In this document: positions 5,543 to 12,753 of the stretch, one piece after another
Layout of the letters: every line of letters begins with the position of its first letter
Position numbering within the stretch: position 1 is the stretch's first letter
NCBI GenBank assembly: GCA_002415855.1
Contig: DIAS01000087.1
Span: forward strand, 1-14,395
Direction of reading: 5' to 3'
Length of the DNA stretch: 14,395 nucleotides
Origin: Bacteroidales bacterium UBA5072
Lineage (GTDB): Bacteria > Bacteroidota > Bacteroidia > Bacteroidales > UBA10428
The notes under the pieces: model-generated
The model's input: only the letters and a program-made list of their open reading frames with translations
Databases searched by the model: none
What the model was told of the DNA's origin: nothing
Position numbers and translations under genes: made by a program

Positions 5543-7162
5543 CTATCGTTTGCCGGGTGCCGGGGATGATAGTTCCACCGTTACACGGATACCGCTGAAG
5601 GAACTTTTCCCCAGGTCATTGATGAGATGGTTCACCCTTGACCTTTCGATCTCAAAGAATGAGAATTTTCGCAGAATCTCAATTCTGCCAATTTCAATTC
5701 TTCGGCCACGGCTGTTTTTATTGATGAGACCTATCAGTGCACTGGCAGTCAGATCGTGTTTTGTTCCCAGATTGATGTGCAACCTTGCAAAACCCTCCAT
5801 TTTCATATGTCCCGAAGGTGATTGTTTTTCACGCTGTACCACATTCAGATCCGGGGCGTCCTTATAATATTCCAAAAACCGGTTAAACTCAACGGAAATG
5901 AAATGCTTAATGAGCTCTTCACGATCGAGCCAGGCCAGTTTCTCGTAAATCGACGGCAGGTACTTTTCAATATTGACGTCGTCCACGATGGTATTTTCAA
6001 CCTTGTCGACCAGATTTAACAATTGTTTTTCACAAATCTCCCGGCCGCCGGGGACAAGTTTTTTCTTGAATTCCTTTCGGGTCATTCTTTCAAGATCACG
6101 GATACGACCTGCTTCCCTTGTATGAACCAGGGAGACGGTGATCCCGGTCTTGCCTGCACGGCCTGTTCTTCCACTGCGGTGAACATATACTTCCGGATCA
6201 TCGGGAAGGTTATAATTGATGATATGTGTAAGGTCCTGTACATCAAGCCCTCTTGCTGCCACATCAGTGGCTACGAGCAGCTGAATATTTTTGTGTCTGA
6301 ACCGGTTCATCACATAATCACGCTGTGACTGGGAAAGATCACCGTGCAGGGCATCTGCATTATAACCATCCTGCATCAGTTTGTCGGCAACTTCCTTGGT
6401 CTCAATACGGGTACGGCAGAAAACTATGCCATAAACAGCCGGATTGATATCCACAATGCGTTTCAGGGCCATATACCTGTCTTTGGCATGGACCATATAA
6501 AATTCATGACTGATGTTATCGGCACCTGAATTGCGCTGGCCTACGGATATTTCCTCGGGGGAGTTCATGTATTTCCGGGCTATTGTGGCGACCTCTGCGG
6601 GCATTGTGGCTGAGAATAGCAAGGTCTGTTTCTTCTTGGGCGTTTGAGCCAGGATTTCGTCGAGATCATCTTTAAATCCCATGTTCAGCATTTCATCGGC
6701 CTCATCCAGAATCATCCACCGGATATGTGACAGGTCCAGCACCTTACGCCTGAGCAAGTCCATGACACGGCCGGGTGTTCCTACCACAACCTGGCAATTT
6801 CCCTTCAGCGCTTTGATCTGTACATAGATGTTGGTTCCCCCGTAAACGGGCACTACCTTAAATCCTTCCATGAACCGGGAATATTTCGTAAATTCCTCGG
6901 TGATCTGCATGCACAATTCACGGGTAGGGCATAATACAAGCGTCTGAACCCGATCTGCAACAGCATCTCCGAGTTGCAGGACAGGGAGACCGAAGGCAGC
7001 CGTTTTGCCTGTGCCGGTCTGTGCCAATATCACAAGATCATTTTCTGAATTCAGGATAACCGGTATGGCTTTTTTTTGAATAGGGGTGGGCGTATCAAAA
7101 CCTAAAGCATCAACTGCGCGTAACAATTCGGGAGCAAGTCCCATTTCCATAAATGTATTCAT
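5543..7162 (-). CDS. DEAD-box ATP-dependent RNA helicase with DbpA-type RNA-binding domain
   Basis: 539 residues from the ATG at 7162, chosen because the GGAG-containing sequence just upstream is a good ribosome site and the Q motif then begins directly (FMEMGLAPELLRAV). All core motifs are present: Walker A AQTGTGKT (47-54), PTREL (~79-84), TPGR (~129-132), DEAD (153-156), SAT (184-186), ARGLD (~303-307) and HRSGRTGR (328-335). After a linker, residues ~457-533 match the DbpA RNA-binding domain (GFARLHINLGTKHDLT onward), which in DbpA contacts 23S rRNA. A role in ribosome assembly or in RNA unwinding during cold or growth transitions is likely. It could be named after deaD/cshA/dbpA, but I cannot choose between them. 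An in-frame ATG at 7198 is considered a shadow start. Confidence 0.95.
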   Translation of the reverse strand: MNTFMEMGLAPELLRAVDALGFDTPTPIQKKAIPVILNSENDLVILAQTGTGKTAAFGLPVLQLGDAVADRVQTLVLCPTRELCMQITEEFTKYSRFMEGFKVVPVYGGTNIYVQIKALKGNCQVVVGTPGRVMDLLRRKVLDLSHIRWMILDEADEMLNMGFKDDLDEILAQTPKKKQTLLFSATMPAEVATIARKYMNSPEEISVGQRNSGADNISHEFYMVHAKDRYMALKRIVDINPAVYGIVFCRTRIETKEVADKLMQDGYNADALHGDLSQSQRDYVMNRFRHKNIQLLVATDVAARGLDVQDLTHIINYNLPDDPEVYVHRSGRTGRAGKTGITVSLVHTREAGRIRDLERMTRKEFKKKLVPGGREICEKQLLNLVDKVENTIVDDVNIEKYLPSIYEKLAWLDREELIKHFISVEFNRFLEYYKDAPDLNVVQREKQSPSGHMKMEGFARLHINLGTKHDLTASALIGLINKNSRGRRIEIGRIEILRKFSFFEIERSRVNHLINDLGKSSFSGIRVTVELSSPAPGKR

Positions 7163-7282
7163 TTTTTCTCCTTTTCCGGTGATCTCTAACAAAATCAACA
7201 GGAAAGAAGATTTCAGAGCGTACCAGATTTAAATTAATTGATAAATATTTGGGAATCAGAAGTAATTCATTTTGAATAAAGA
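7163..7282 (-). promoter_or_regulatory. Predicted long AU-rich leader of the DEAD-box helicase mRNA
   Basis: If transcription starts ~6 bp after the -7 element at 7295-7288, the mRNA leader is about 120 nt. It is AU-rich, with runs of A/U at the centre, and ends in a GGAG motif a few bases before the start codon. Long leaders are typical of cold-inducible RNA helicase genes. I did not find a strong stem-loop by eye. Confidence 0.4.
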
Positions 7283-7287
7283 GACCG

Positions 7288-7295
7288 CAAAGGTA
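7288..7295 (-). promoter_or_regulatory. Predicted -7 promoter element for the DEAD-box helicase gene
   Basis: The minus strand reads TACCTTTG followed by C, the favoured form of the Bacteroidota -7 element. It lies in the 233-bp divergent region 7163-7395. No good -33 TTTG was seen 19-21 bp upstream. For the opposite gene at 7396 only a one-mismatch candidate (TTAATTTG, 7316-7323) was found. Confidence 0.6.
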
Positions 7296-7395
7296 CAACT
7301 ATATATTGAATTTCATTAATTTGCGTATGAAATAATTTCCGGGACCAATAATCAGTTATTTTATAACAGCCATTTTACAACAATCCTGCATCAAC

Positions 7396-7701
7396 ATGAA
7401 GCAACTGATTAAAAGACTCTTGTTTCTCCTGCTGGCATCCTGGCTGATCTTTTTTACCCTGGATGCGCAACAGAAGCACATTACCAGTTCAGCAAAGAAA
7501 AAGCAGCAGGTTGAACAGGCTTATAAAAAGGCATATGCCAAAGCCAGAAAAAGAACCATTCAGCATCGTTATGACATTCAAACCAAGGCCACACAGGAAA
7601 GAATGGATGCCGCCAGAAAACGGTCCGAAGCCTTTAACAGGCAAAATGATCCCGGTTTCCTGGAGCGCATTTTCAAAAAGAAGCGACCCAAAACCCGATA
7701 A
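7396..7701 (+). CDS. Small secreted, highly basic protein of unknown function
   Basis: 101 residues with a clear N-terminal signal peptide (KQLIKRLLFLLLASWLIFF, ending near LDAQQ at ~25), so mature product ~77 residues in the periplasm or beyond. The mature part is dominated by Lys, Arg, Gln and Ala and predicted helical: a coiled-coil-like block of KKKQQVEQAYKKAYAKARK type, then a segment with HRYDIQTKATQERM, and a C-terminal FLERIFKKKRPK patch. Proteins of this look occur as hypotheticals in Bacteroidales, but I know no function. The strong positive charge suggests binding to an acidic partner such as a nucleic acid, phospholipid or peptidoglycan polymer; this is inference. The next gene begins 36 bp downstream on the same strand and encodes an acidic membrane protein. 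The overlapping frame at 7463 is a shadow. Confidence 0.75.
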   Translation: MKQLIKRLLFLLLASWLIFFTLDAQQKHITSSAKKKQQVEQAYKKAYAKARKRTIQHRYDIQTKATQERMDAARKRSEAFNRQNDPGFLERIFKKKRPKTR

Positions 7702-7737
7702 TAATTACTAATTTTACTGACAAATCAAGAAATTACC

Positions 7738-8340
7738 ATGGATAATGATCTGATACAGTTGCTGATTTATGTAGCAATAGGACTTATCGGTGTGATCGCC
7801 AGTGCTTACAAGAACAGGATGAAAAGGCAACAGGCCGCTGACAGAGCACAAAATACACGGGTTCCCCGCAATCTTCCGGCGGATCCGGAGAGGGATTTTG
7901 CGCCGGAACTTGGTCCGTTGCTGGAAATGTTCGATATACCGAGGACCAGGCAGATTCCTGCTGAATATGAAACGGTTGAAGGCGGTCCTGGTGTTGAAGA
8001 GGACGGAATGAAAGCGGAATCAGAGGCTGCCTCAGTTGAACTGGCAGGTTTAAAGATGGAGGAGGAGGGTTTATCCTATGAGAAGGAAGCCAGGGAAGCC
8101 GTTCCTGAAGCTGATTCATTTGAAGAAGGACAGTCCGATATACAAAAGATGATTGCCAAATATGAAGCCATTCATCGGGAACTCGATAAAGATCTTATCC
8201 AGGATGAAATTGCTTCCGGGGAAATCGTGTCTGTTGAAACTGAAGAACTGGCCAGAGCACGTATTGCAAGAAACAGACATTTTTTTGATCCGCGATTGGC
8301 AATTATCTATTCAGAAATTTTGAAAAGAAGAGAATATTGA
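7738..8340 (+). CDS. Single-pass membrane protein with long acidic segment, unknown function
   Basis: 200 residues. One N-terminal transmembrane helix (~4-22, LIQLLIYVAIGLIGVIASA) is followed by a basic stop (YKNRMKRQQ), which predicts a cytoplasmic body. Residues ~50-140 are very rich in Glu and Asp with few hydrophobics and are probably disordered. The C-terminal ~60 residues look folded or helical and end in FFDPRLAIIYSEILKRREY, a tail I associate with conserved Bacteroidales hypotheticals. No catalytic motif is seen. It follows the basic secreted protein gene by 36 bp with no full promoter match between them, so both are probably one transcript. Opposite predicted compartments argue against a direct charge pairing unless topology is reversed. 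A promoter for greA may overlap its last codons. Confidence 0.75.
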   Translation: MDNDLIQLLIYVAIGLIGVIASAYKNRMKRQQAADRAQNTRVPRNLPADPERDFAPELGPLLEMFDIPRTRQIPAEYETVEGGPGVEEDGMKAESEAASVELAGLKMEEEGLSYEKEAREAVPEADSFEEGQSDIQKMIAKYEAIHRELDKDLIQDEIASGEIVSVETEELARARIARNRHFFDPRLAIIYSEILKRREY

Positions 8341-8349
8341 CTACCTTAG
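8319..8349 (+). promoter_or_regulatory. Candidate greA promoter overlapping the end of the upstream gene
   Basis: TTTG at 8319-8322 and TACCTTAG at 8342-8349 are separated by 19 bp, the preferred spacing of Bacteroidota -33 and -7 elements. The -7 element has one mismatch to TAnnTTTG. Transcription would start near 8355 and give a ~125-nt leader containing the terminator at 8426-8456. Confidence 0.4.
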
Positions 8350-8425
8350 GGTACTTCTTTTTATCAAAAAAGGGAATCGCAATTTCGTAAAGTATACAAT
8401 TAATCAATTTAAGGACAGGTTTTTG

Positions 8426-8456
8426 AAGAGTTCCGATTTTCGGAATTCTTTTTTTT
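8426..8456 (+). terminator. Intrinsic terminator in the greA leader
   Basis: Arms AAGAGTTCCGA (8426-8436) and TCGGAATTCTT (8440-8450) pair over 11 bp with one G-U, closing a TTT loop, and are followed by TTTTTT (8451-8456). This is a canonical rho-independent terminator. It lies only 24 bp before the greA start codon, with no TAnnTTTG element after it. Confidence 0.82.
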
Positions 8457-8480
8457 ATGATATTATCGTGGAGGTTAGTT

Positions 8481-8954
8481 ATGATAAAAATTTCATACAT
8501 TACAGAAGAAGGGTTGCAGAAACTTAAGGATGAATTGGAAAACCTGCTTGGGGTTGAGCGTCCTGCCATTTCCAAGCTCATTGCCGAAGCACGCGACAAG
8601 GGCGACCTTACGGAGAATGCCGAATATGAGGCAGCCAAGGAAGCACAGGGCATGCTTGAACTGAAGATTTCCAAACTCAAGGATGCCATTGCCACTTCAA
8701 GAGTTATCGACGGATCGAAACTGGACACGGAACGTATTCAGATCCTGAACAAAATCAAGATCAGAAATACGAAAAACAATTCCACCATGGAATACACCAT
8801 AGTGTCAGACAGCGAGGCAGATCTGAAACAGGGCAAGATAGCGGTGAGCACACCCATTGCCCGTGGGCTTATCGGTAAGAAGGTAGGAGACCATGTAGAA
8901 ATCAAAGTTCCTTCAGGCGTAATCCCCTTTGAAATTATCGAGATTTCACGATAA
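8481..8954 (+). CDS. greA: Transcription elongation factor GreA
   Basis: 157 residues, the usual GreA length. The N-terminal coiled coil (~5-75) carries the acidic tip GDLTENAEYEAAKEAQ, with Asp42 and Glu45 matching the residues that hold the catalytic magnesium in the RNA polymerase secondary channel. The C-terminal domain (~80-157, VDGSKLDTE-type start to VPSGVIPFEIIEI) has the FKBP-like fold. GreA stimulates cleavage of backtracked transcripts and restores elongation. The start at 8481 is set by a GGAGG ribosome site 8-12 bases upstream, rare in this window, and by the family N-terminus; the in-frame ATG at 8457 lies in the terminator region and is rejected. The HIT gene follows 18 bp later. 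Confidence 0.96.
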   Translation: MIKISYITEEGLQKLKDELENLLGVERPAISKLIAEARDKGDLTENAEYEAAKEAQGMLELKISKLKDAIATSRVIDGSKLDTERIQILNKIKIRNTKNNSTMEYTIVSDSEADLKQGKIAVSTPIARGLIGKKVGDHVEIKVPSGVIPFEIIEISR

Positions 8955-8972
8955 ACCAATCCCCCCAGAACC

Positions 8973-9365
8973 ATGGCTACCATTTTTTCGCGCATTATCA
9001 ACGGAGAAATTCCCTGTTACAAAATAGCCGAAGATAAGGATTACTTTGCCTTGCTGGATATTGGTCCTCTTGCCAAAGGACATACCCTTGTGGTACCCAA
9101 AAAGGAAACAGATTACATCTTTGACCTGGAGGACGATTCGCTGGCCGGAATGATGGTATTTGCCAAGCGGGTTGCCCGGGCAATCGGCAAAGCCGTACCC
9201 TGCAAAAAAGTCGGGATTGCCGTGCTCGGACTCGAAGTACCCCATGCCCATATTCACCTGATCCCTATCAACGACCTCGGCGACATAAATTTCGGAAAGC
9301 CCAAGCTGAAGCTGACTCCTGAGGAATTCAGTGAGATTGCTGATAAAATAACCAGGTGCCTGTAA
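8973..9365 (+). CDS. HIT family protein (histidine triad nucleotide hydrolase)
   Basis: 130 residues of the HIT fold. It starts with the typical ATIFSRIINGEIPCYKIAED block and carries GPLAKGHTLVVPKKE and the histidine triad VPHAHIHLIP (three alternating His, the middle one near residue 90 acting in the hydrolase mechanism). HIT/Hint proteins are cytosolic and hydrolyse nucleoside phosphoramidates or related AMP esters; the physiological substrate in Bacteroidota is unclear. The C-terminal LTPEEFSEIADKI helix is normal for this branch. It sits 18 bp downstream of greA, so one transcript is likely, a common order in the phylum. It converges on ruvC with an 18-bp gap containing no evident terminator. 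Confidence 0.94.
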   Translation: MATIFSRIINGEIPCYKIAEDKDYFALLDIGPLAKGHTLVVPKKETDYIFDLEDDSLAGMMVFAKRVARAIGKAVPCKKVGIAVLGLEVPHAHIHLIPINDLGDINFGKPKLKLTPEEFSEIADKITRCL

Positions 9366-9383
9366 ACCCTTCCCTGTCGCAGG

Positions 9384-9926
9384 TCAACCGCTCACCCTGC
9401 CCGGATTCTTGCGGATGAAATCCTCCCACTTCCCGGAGGAGCCGGCCTGAACCGGATTCATTTGCTGGTAATAGTGACACATGGCTGCAGCAAGTCCGTC
9501 AGTTGCATCCAGTGTTTCGGGCTTGAGTTCTACTTTCAGAATGTACTGCAGGAACTTGGCAATCTGCTCTTTGGAGGAGTCCCCGTGACCGGTGATGGAT
9601 TGCTTGATTTTACGGGGTGCATATTCAAAAACGGGCACCTTCTGATACAAGGCTGCTGAAATTGCCGCACCCTGTGCCCTTCCTAACTTGAGCATCGACT
9701 GGACATTGTTGCCGAAGAAGGGTGATTCAATGGCCAGGGAATCAGGCTTATATTCCACAATCAGTTGCAATGTGCGATCAAATATCCTGGCAATCTTTTC
9801 GTAATGATCCTTGATCTTTCTCTGGTCCAGCGAACCAAGCAGCAATAATTCCGGCTGGTTCCGGCCTGCCCGGATAACACCATATCCCATGATCGTAGTA
9901 CCGGGATCGATACCCAGAATTACCAT
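9384..9926 (-). CDS. ruvC: Holliday junction endonuclease RuvC
   Basis: 180 residues. It opens MVILGIDPGTTIMGYGV with Asp7, then has Glu67 in SLAIESPFFG and Asp140/Asp143 in LDATDGLAAAM. These four acidic residues match the catalytic set of E. coli RuvC (Asp7, Glu66, Asp138, Asp141) and bind two magnesium ions. FFGNNVQSMLKLGRAQGAA and the APRKIKQSITGHGDSSKEQ segment are also characteristic. The enzyme resolves Holliday junctions together with RuvAB, neither of which is in this window. The last ~25 residues (from QQMNPVQAG) are a variable tail. It lies 11 bp downstream of the S41 lipoprotein gene on the same strand, so it is probably co-transcribed from the promoter near 11260. Confidence 0.95.
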   Translation of the reverse strand: MVILGIDPGTTIMGYGVIRAGRNQPELLLLGSLDQRKIKDHYEKIARIFDRTLQLIVEYKPDSLAIESPFFGNNVQSMLKLGRAQGAAISAALYQKVPVFEYAPRKIKQSITGHGDSSKEQIAKFLQYILKVELKPETLDATDGLAAAMCHYYQQMNPVQAGSSGKWEDFIRKNPGRVSG

Positions 9927-9937
9927 ATTGTTTTCTT

Positions 9938-11212
9938 TTACAAAGCTTTTTGATACTGGCCAAGCGGACCCCGGGGCTCAATGGAACGTACCAGGTATCC
10001 GGTGGATTTGGTGATCTTATGCGGGATAAAACCTGTTTCGATATAGTCAAGGATTGCTTTTAGCGAAGCTTCTTCCGGGTTGCCGAAGTCCCTGGTAATG
10101 TCATCGTCAGCTGCAAGAGCCGGCTGCAAACCATCATAAAAATCCCCTTCGCCATCGGCATTGGAATACTTGAAACAAATCGGCAACAAGACATAGTCAT
10201 AATCAGGCAAATCTAACCGGATCATGCCCACTGGCTTGCCATGTGTGGCACTTCCCGCGAGAACGGATTCGACGTATGGCTTAACTCCGTTGATGATCAT
10301 TTCACTGGCGGAGGCCGTATTGCTTGTTCCGATAAAGAATATCCGGTCGAGGCTTAATCCGTCAGGATTTGCGGGTAATTTCACGGTACGGTTCGCAATT
10401 TCGGCCAGATCAGCATTGTACTCGTATTTGATAAAAGGCTGATTGCCAAAATCCTTGCCAATCAGCCAGCTTGCAAGGTGCTCTGCAACATTCACACTTC
10501 CGCCGCCATTGTACCGCATGTCGACGATGACTTCATCGACACCGCTGCCGGTGAATTCCGCAAATACCTCATCCAGTTGTTCATTGGCAGTCTCGATGAA
10601 ATCCTGGAAAACAAGGTAGCCAATCTTTTTGCCACCCCGTTCCAAAACCTCATGGTGCAACACGGGTGAAATGTCGAGCTCTTCCTTGGTAAGGGTTTTA
10701 GTAACAGCACTGCCGGTTTCATCAAGAAAGGTTATTGTATTGCTAACGCCGATTTCCGATTTGCCCAACAAAGAAAATACATTATCAGCGGTAGCTTTGA
10801 TCCCATTGACCTTTGATACAATCCAGCCCCTGCGGACACCCTGCGCGTAAGCCTGAGTACTGGGGTAGACAAAAGCGATCCTTATTCTTTCAAAATTGTC
10901 AAGGCCCATCATAAAGCCGTGGCCCACCATGATACCTTCTTCAAAATACTGGCTGAATTCTTCCTTGGTCAGAACGATGCTCCACCTGTCGTATGCCTCA
11001 TACCGCAAGGCATCCAACAGATCGTCCGGAGTGGGATAGGATGACGCATCAATCGAGGCAGGCAGGGACCAGTTCCAGTAATAATAATCTTTCATCAGGG
11101 CAAAGATTTCCTTGTTGATGGCTTCCACGGGAATGTCATCTTCCTTATTGCAGGAATTCAGGGTAAAAGAAGCTGCCAATATAAAGAACAGAAATCTTAT
11201 CCGGGTTTTCAT
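9938..11212 (-). CDS. S41 family peptidase, predicted surface lipoprotein
   Basis: 424 residues. A signal peptide ends in the lipobox LNSC (Cys21), followed at once by NKEDD. This K-acidic-acidic pattern fits the lipoprotein export signal that sends Bacteroidota lipoproteins to the cell surface, so an outer-face location is inferred. Residues ~28-90 form an N-terminal helical region (IFALMKDYYYWN) typical of S41 proteins. A PDZ-like segment lies near 95-175 (GHGFMMGLDN to TLTKEEL). The peptidase core has VDMRYNGGGS near 230-239, NTASASE with Ser301 as predicted nucleophile, and HGKPVGM with Lys326 as base. The 25-residue Ser-Lys spacing matches the Ctp catalytic dyad. A role in degrading or processing external or surface peptides is plausible; the substrate is unknown. 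ruvC follows after 11 bp. Confidence 0.9.
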   Translation of the reverse strand: MKTRIRFLFFILAASFTLNSCNKEDDIPVEAINKEIFALMKDYYYWNWSLPASIDASSYPTPDDLLDALRYEAYDRWSIVLTKEEFSQYFEEGIMVGHGFMMGLDNFERIRIAFVYPSTQAYAQGVRRGWIVSKVNGIKATADNVFSLLGKSEIGVSNTITFLDETGSAVTKTLTKEELDISPVLHHEVLERGGKKIGYLVFQDFIETANEQLDEVFAEFTGSGVDEVIVDMRYNGGGSVNVAEHLASWLIGKDFGNQPFIKYEYNADLAEIANRTVKLPANPDGLSLDRIFFIGTSNTASASEMIINGVKPYVESVLAGSATHGKPVGMIRLDLPDYDYVLLPICFKYSNADGEGDFYDGLQPALAADDDITRDFGNPEEASLKAILDYIETGFIPHKITKSTGYLVRSIEPRGPLGQYQKAL

Positions 11213-11252
11213 GATGCTGTTATGAAAGCGTTGGTAAAAAATTAACAGGTTA

Positions 11253-11260
11253 CAAAGTTA
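11253..11260 (-). promoter_or_regulatory. Predicted -7 promoter element for the S41 lipoprotein/ruvC operon
   Basis: The minus strand reads TAACTTTG, a perfect TAnnTTTG match 40 bp before the start codon in the 71-bp gap after the EamA gene. It predicts a leader of ~34 nt. A weak 5-bp stem with a T-run follows it but is not convincing as a terminator. Confidence 0.55.
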
Positions 11261-11283
11261 AACGAGAAAAATTTGAAAATGGT

Positions 11284-12168
11284 CTATCGGGCATTCATTT
11301 TAATCCTGCTTACCAGAATTCCCCCTACCACCAGGCACAAACCGATTACAGAAGTGCAGTATACCTTTTCATGAAGTATGAAATGAATGAAAACCAAGGA
11401 AATAAACGGCGTAAGGTATACAAAGCCGGCAACTCTGCCGGTCGAATCGGAAAATTGTAACGCTTTCAGCCAGAAGGCAAAAGTAATTCCCATTTCAAAA
11501 ATCCCGATATAGAGAGGAGCAAGCATCGATTTTGCCGTGAATGCAGAAAGGTTGCCTGTAGCTGCGGCCAGGATAAGGATGTAAAAGGCCGCAAAAAAGA
11601 AACCCAGAAACAGCTTTACCAGGTCGTCCCGGTCATCTTTCAGGTTGACGATCCAATAAAATGACCATACCACTGACGAGAAAAGGGCAAGCCCGACTCC
11701 CACCGGCTCAACGATCCTGAAAATGCGGAGGTTACCCTGACTGGAAAGGATCAGTACACCGGCAAAGCTGATCAGCAATGCTGCAATGCCGGTGAGCTTC
11801 AGGGGTTGTTTCAGGAAGGGGGCAGATAAAAGCAGCAGCACAATGGGCCATATGAAATTTGCAGGCTGGGCAACCTGGGCGGGCAAAAGACTGTAAGATT
11901 TGAAAATAAATAGGTAGTAGGCAAAAGGATTTAGCAATCCCTGTAAAGCCGATAAACCAAGACCACGGAGGGTTGTACCTTTCAGAAGTTGCATTTTCCC
12001 CTGCAGGGCAAGAAGCAAGGCAAAGACCAGGACCGATGTGAAATTTGAAATCAGAAGAACCTGAATGGTATTCAGGTCGCGAAGCGCTATTTTGAAAGCC
12101 GTGGCAACCGTTGACCAGAACAATACCGTCAGGGAGGCAAACAGGTAAGCTTTGTGCTGGTTCTTCAT
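11284..12168 (-). CDS. EamA/DMT-superfamily transporter
   Basis: 294 residues, almost entirely hydrophobic, with about ten transmembrane helices arranged as two EamA repeats (roughly 5-140 and 152-290). The start LFASLTVLFWSTVATAFKIAL and the second-half SSVVWSFYWIVN and GIFEMGITFAFWLKALQFS segments are typical of drug/metabolite transporters. The second repeat ends with VYLTPFISLVFIHFILHEKV, the conserved PxxxxxxxxxxLxE signature. Such proteins export amino acids, nucleosides or other small metabolites by proton exchange; the substrate cannot be read from sequence. It begins 5 bp after the stop of the lipoprotein gene, so it is probably the last gene of a serS-lipoprotein-eamA transcript. 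Confidence 0.92.
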   Translation of the reverse strand: MKNQHKAYLFASLTVLFWSTVATAFKIALRDLNTIQVLLISNFTSVLVFALLLALQGKMQLLKGTTLRGLGLSALQGLLNPFAYYLFIFKSYSLLPAQVAQPANFIWPIVLLLLSAPFLKQPLKLTGIAALLISFAGVLILSSQGNLRIFRIVEPVGVGLALFSSVVWSFYWIVNLKDDRDDLVKLFLGFFFAAFYILILAAATGNLSAFTAKSMLAPLYIGIFEMGITFAFWLKALQFSDSTGRVAGFVYLTPFISLVFIHFILHEKVYCTSVIGLCLVVGGILVSRIKMNAR

Positions 12169-12173
12169 GTTCC

Positions 12174-12710
12174 TCAGTTTCCGGGAACAGGCAAGGTACT
12201 TAAGCTTTCAACCAGTACCAATTGATTTCTGAGAAACCGGATGGCCTGCTGATTTTTATCTGCCATTTCATCACGGATGTCAATGATGATCTGCTCAACC
12301 TCAAGCAAAGCGGCAATATAGGCGGGAGACGTAATCTTCCCCGATCGGTATTGGTTTTCAAGATTTTTCAGATCCTGCCGTAGTATATCAAGGTTGTCTT
12401 TTGTGCTCGTGCAAAAACGCGTGAACTCAGAGGCAACAGCATATATCCTGGTCAGGGAATCGAGGATGGCAACATCTTCGGGTGACTGTGCCCGGTTTTT
12501 ATAGGCAGTAAGAACTTCCGCAACATGATCATTGACGTTCCCTATGCTGTCGACCTGTTCCGACCCGATAAGGGTATCGAGGCTGGCAATATGGTCATAC
12601 AGGCTTTGAATATCCGGAATATCGGCCTGCTGGTTCCTGTGCCGGCAACCGGTCACAAGTACCAGAGCCGCCAGTGAAAGAACCAGTATGGATAAGGCTG
12701 TCTTATGCAT
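12174..12710 (-). CDS. Small helical lipoprotein of unknown function
   Basis: 178 residues. A signal peptide ends in the lipobox LVTGC (Cys22), followed by RHRNQQ with no acidic export tag, so it is probably held on the periplasmic face of the outer membrane. The rest is predicted nearly all alpha-helix, with long amphipathic stretches around ~65-135 (DVAILDSLTRIYAVASEF, LDILRQDLKNLENQ) and ~140-170 that could form a helical bundle or coiled coil. One extra Cys occurs at about residue 99 (RFCTSTKD). No known domain is recognised. It lies 43 bp downstream of serS and 5 bp upstream of the EamA transporter, all leftward; no promoter element is seen in the 43-bp gap. The link to the transporter by tight spacing is the only functional hint. 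Confidence 0.75.
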   Translation of the reverse strand: MHKTALSILVLSLAALVLVTGCRHRNQQADIPDIQSLYDHIASLDTLIGSEQVDSIGNVNDHVAEVLTAYKNRAQSPEDVAILDSLTRIYAVASEFTRFCTSTKDNLDILRQDLKNLENQYRSGKITSPAYIAALLEVEQIIIDIRDEMADKNQQAIRFLRNQLVLVESLSTLPVPGN

Positions 12711-12753
12711 GGCAATTCAGTTATCCTTTTCTTTCGTCATCCAGAACAAGATT

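Noticed and set aside
7463..7711. Overlapping +1 frame (82 residues) within the basic secreted protein gene
   Set aside because: The frame at 7396 has a clean signal peptide and a coherent composition; this one is a shadow of its Lys/Arg codons.
11243..11256. TTTGTAAC half-site on the minus strand resembling the 1222 operator half
   Set aside because: No matching TACAAA partner at the right distance; the similarity covers one half only.
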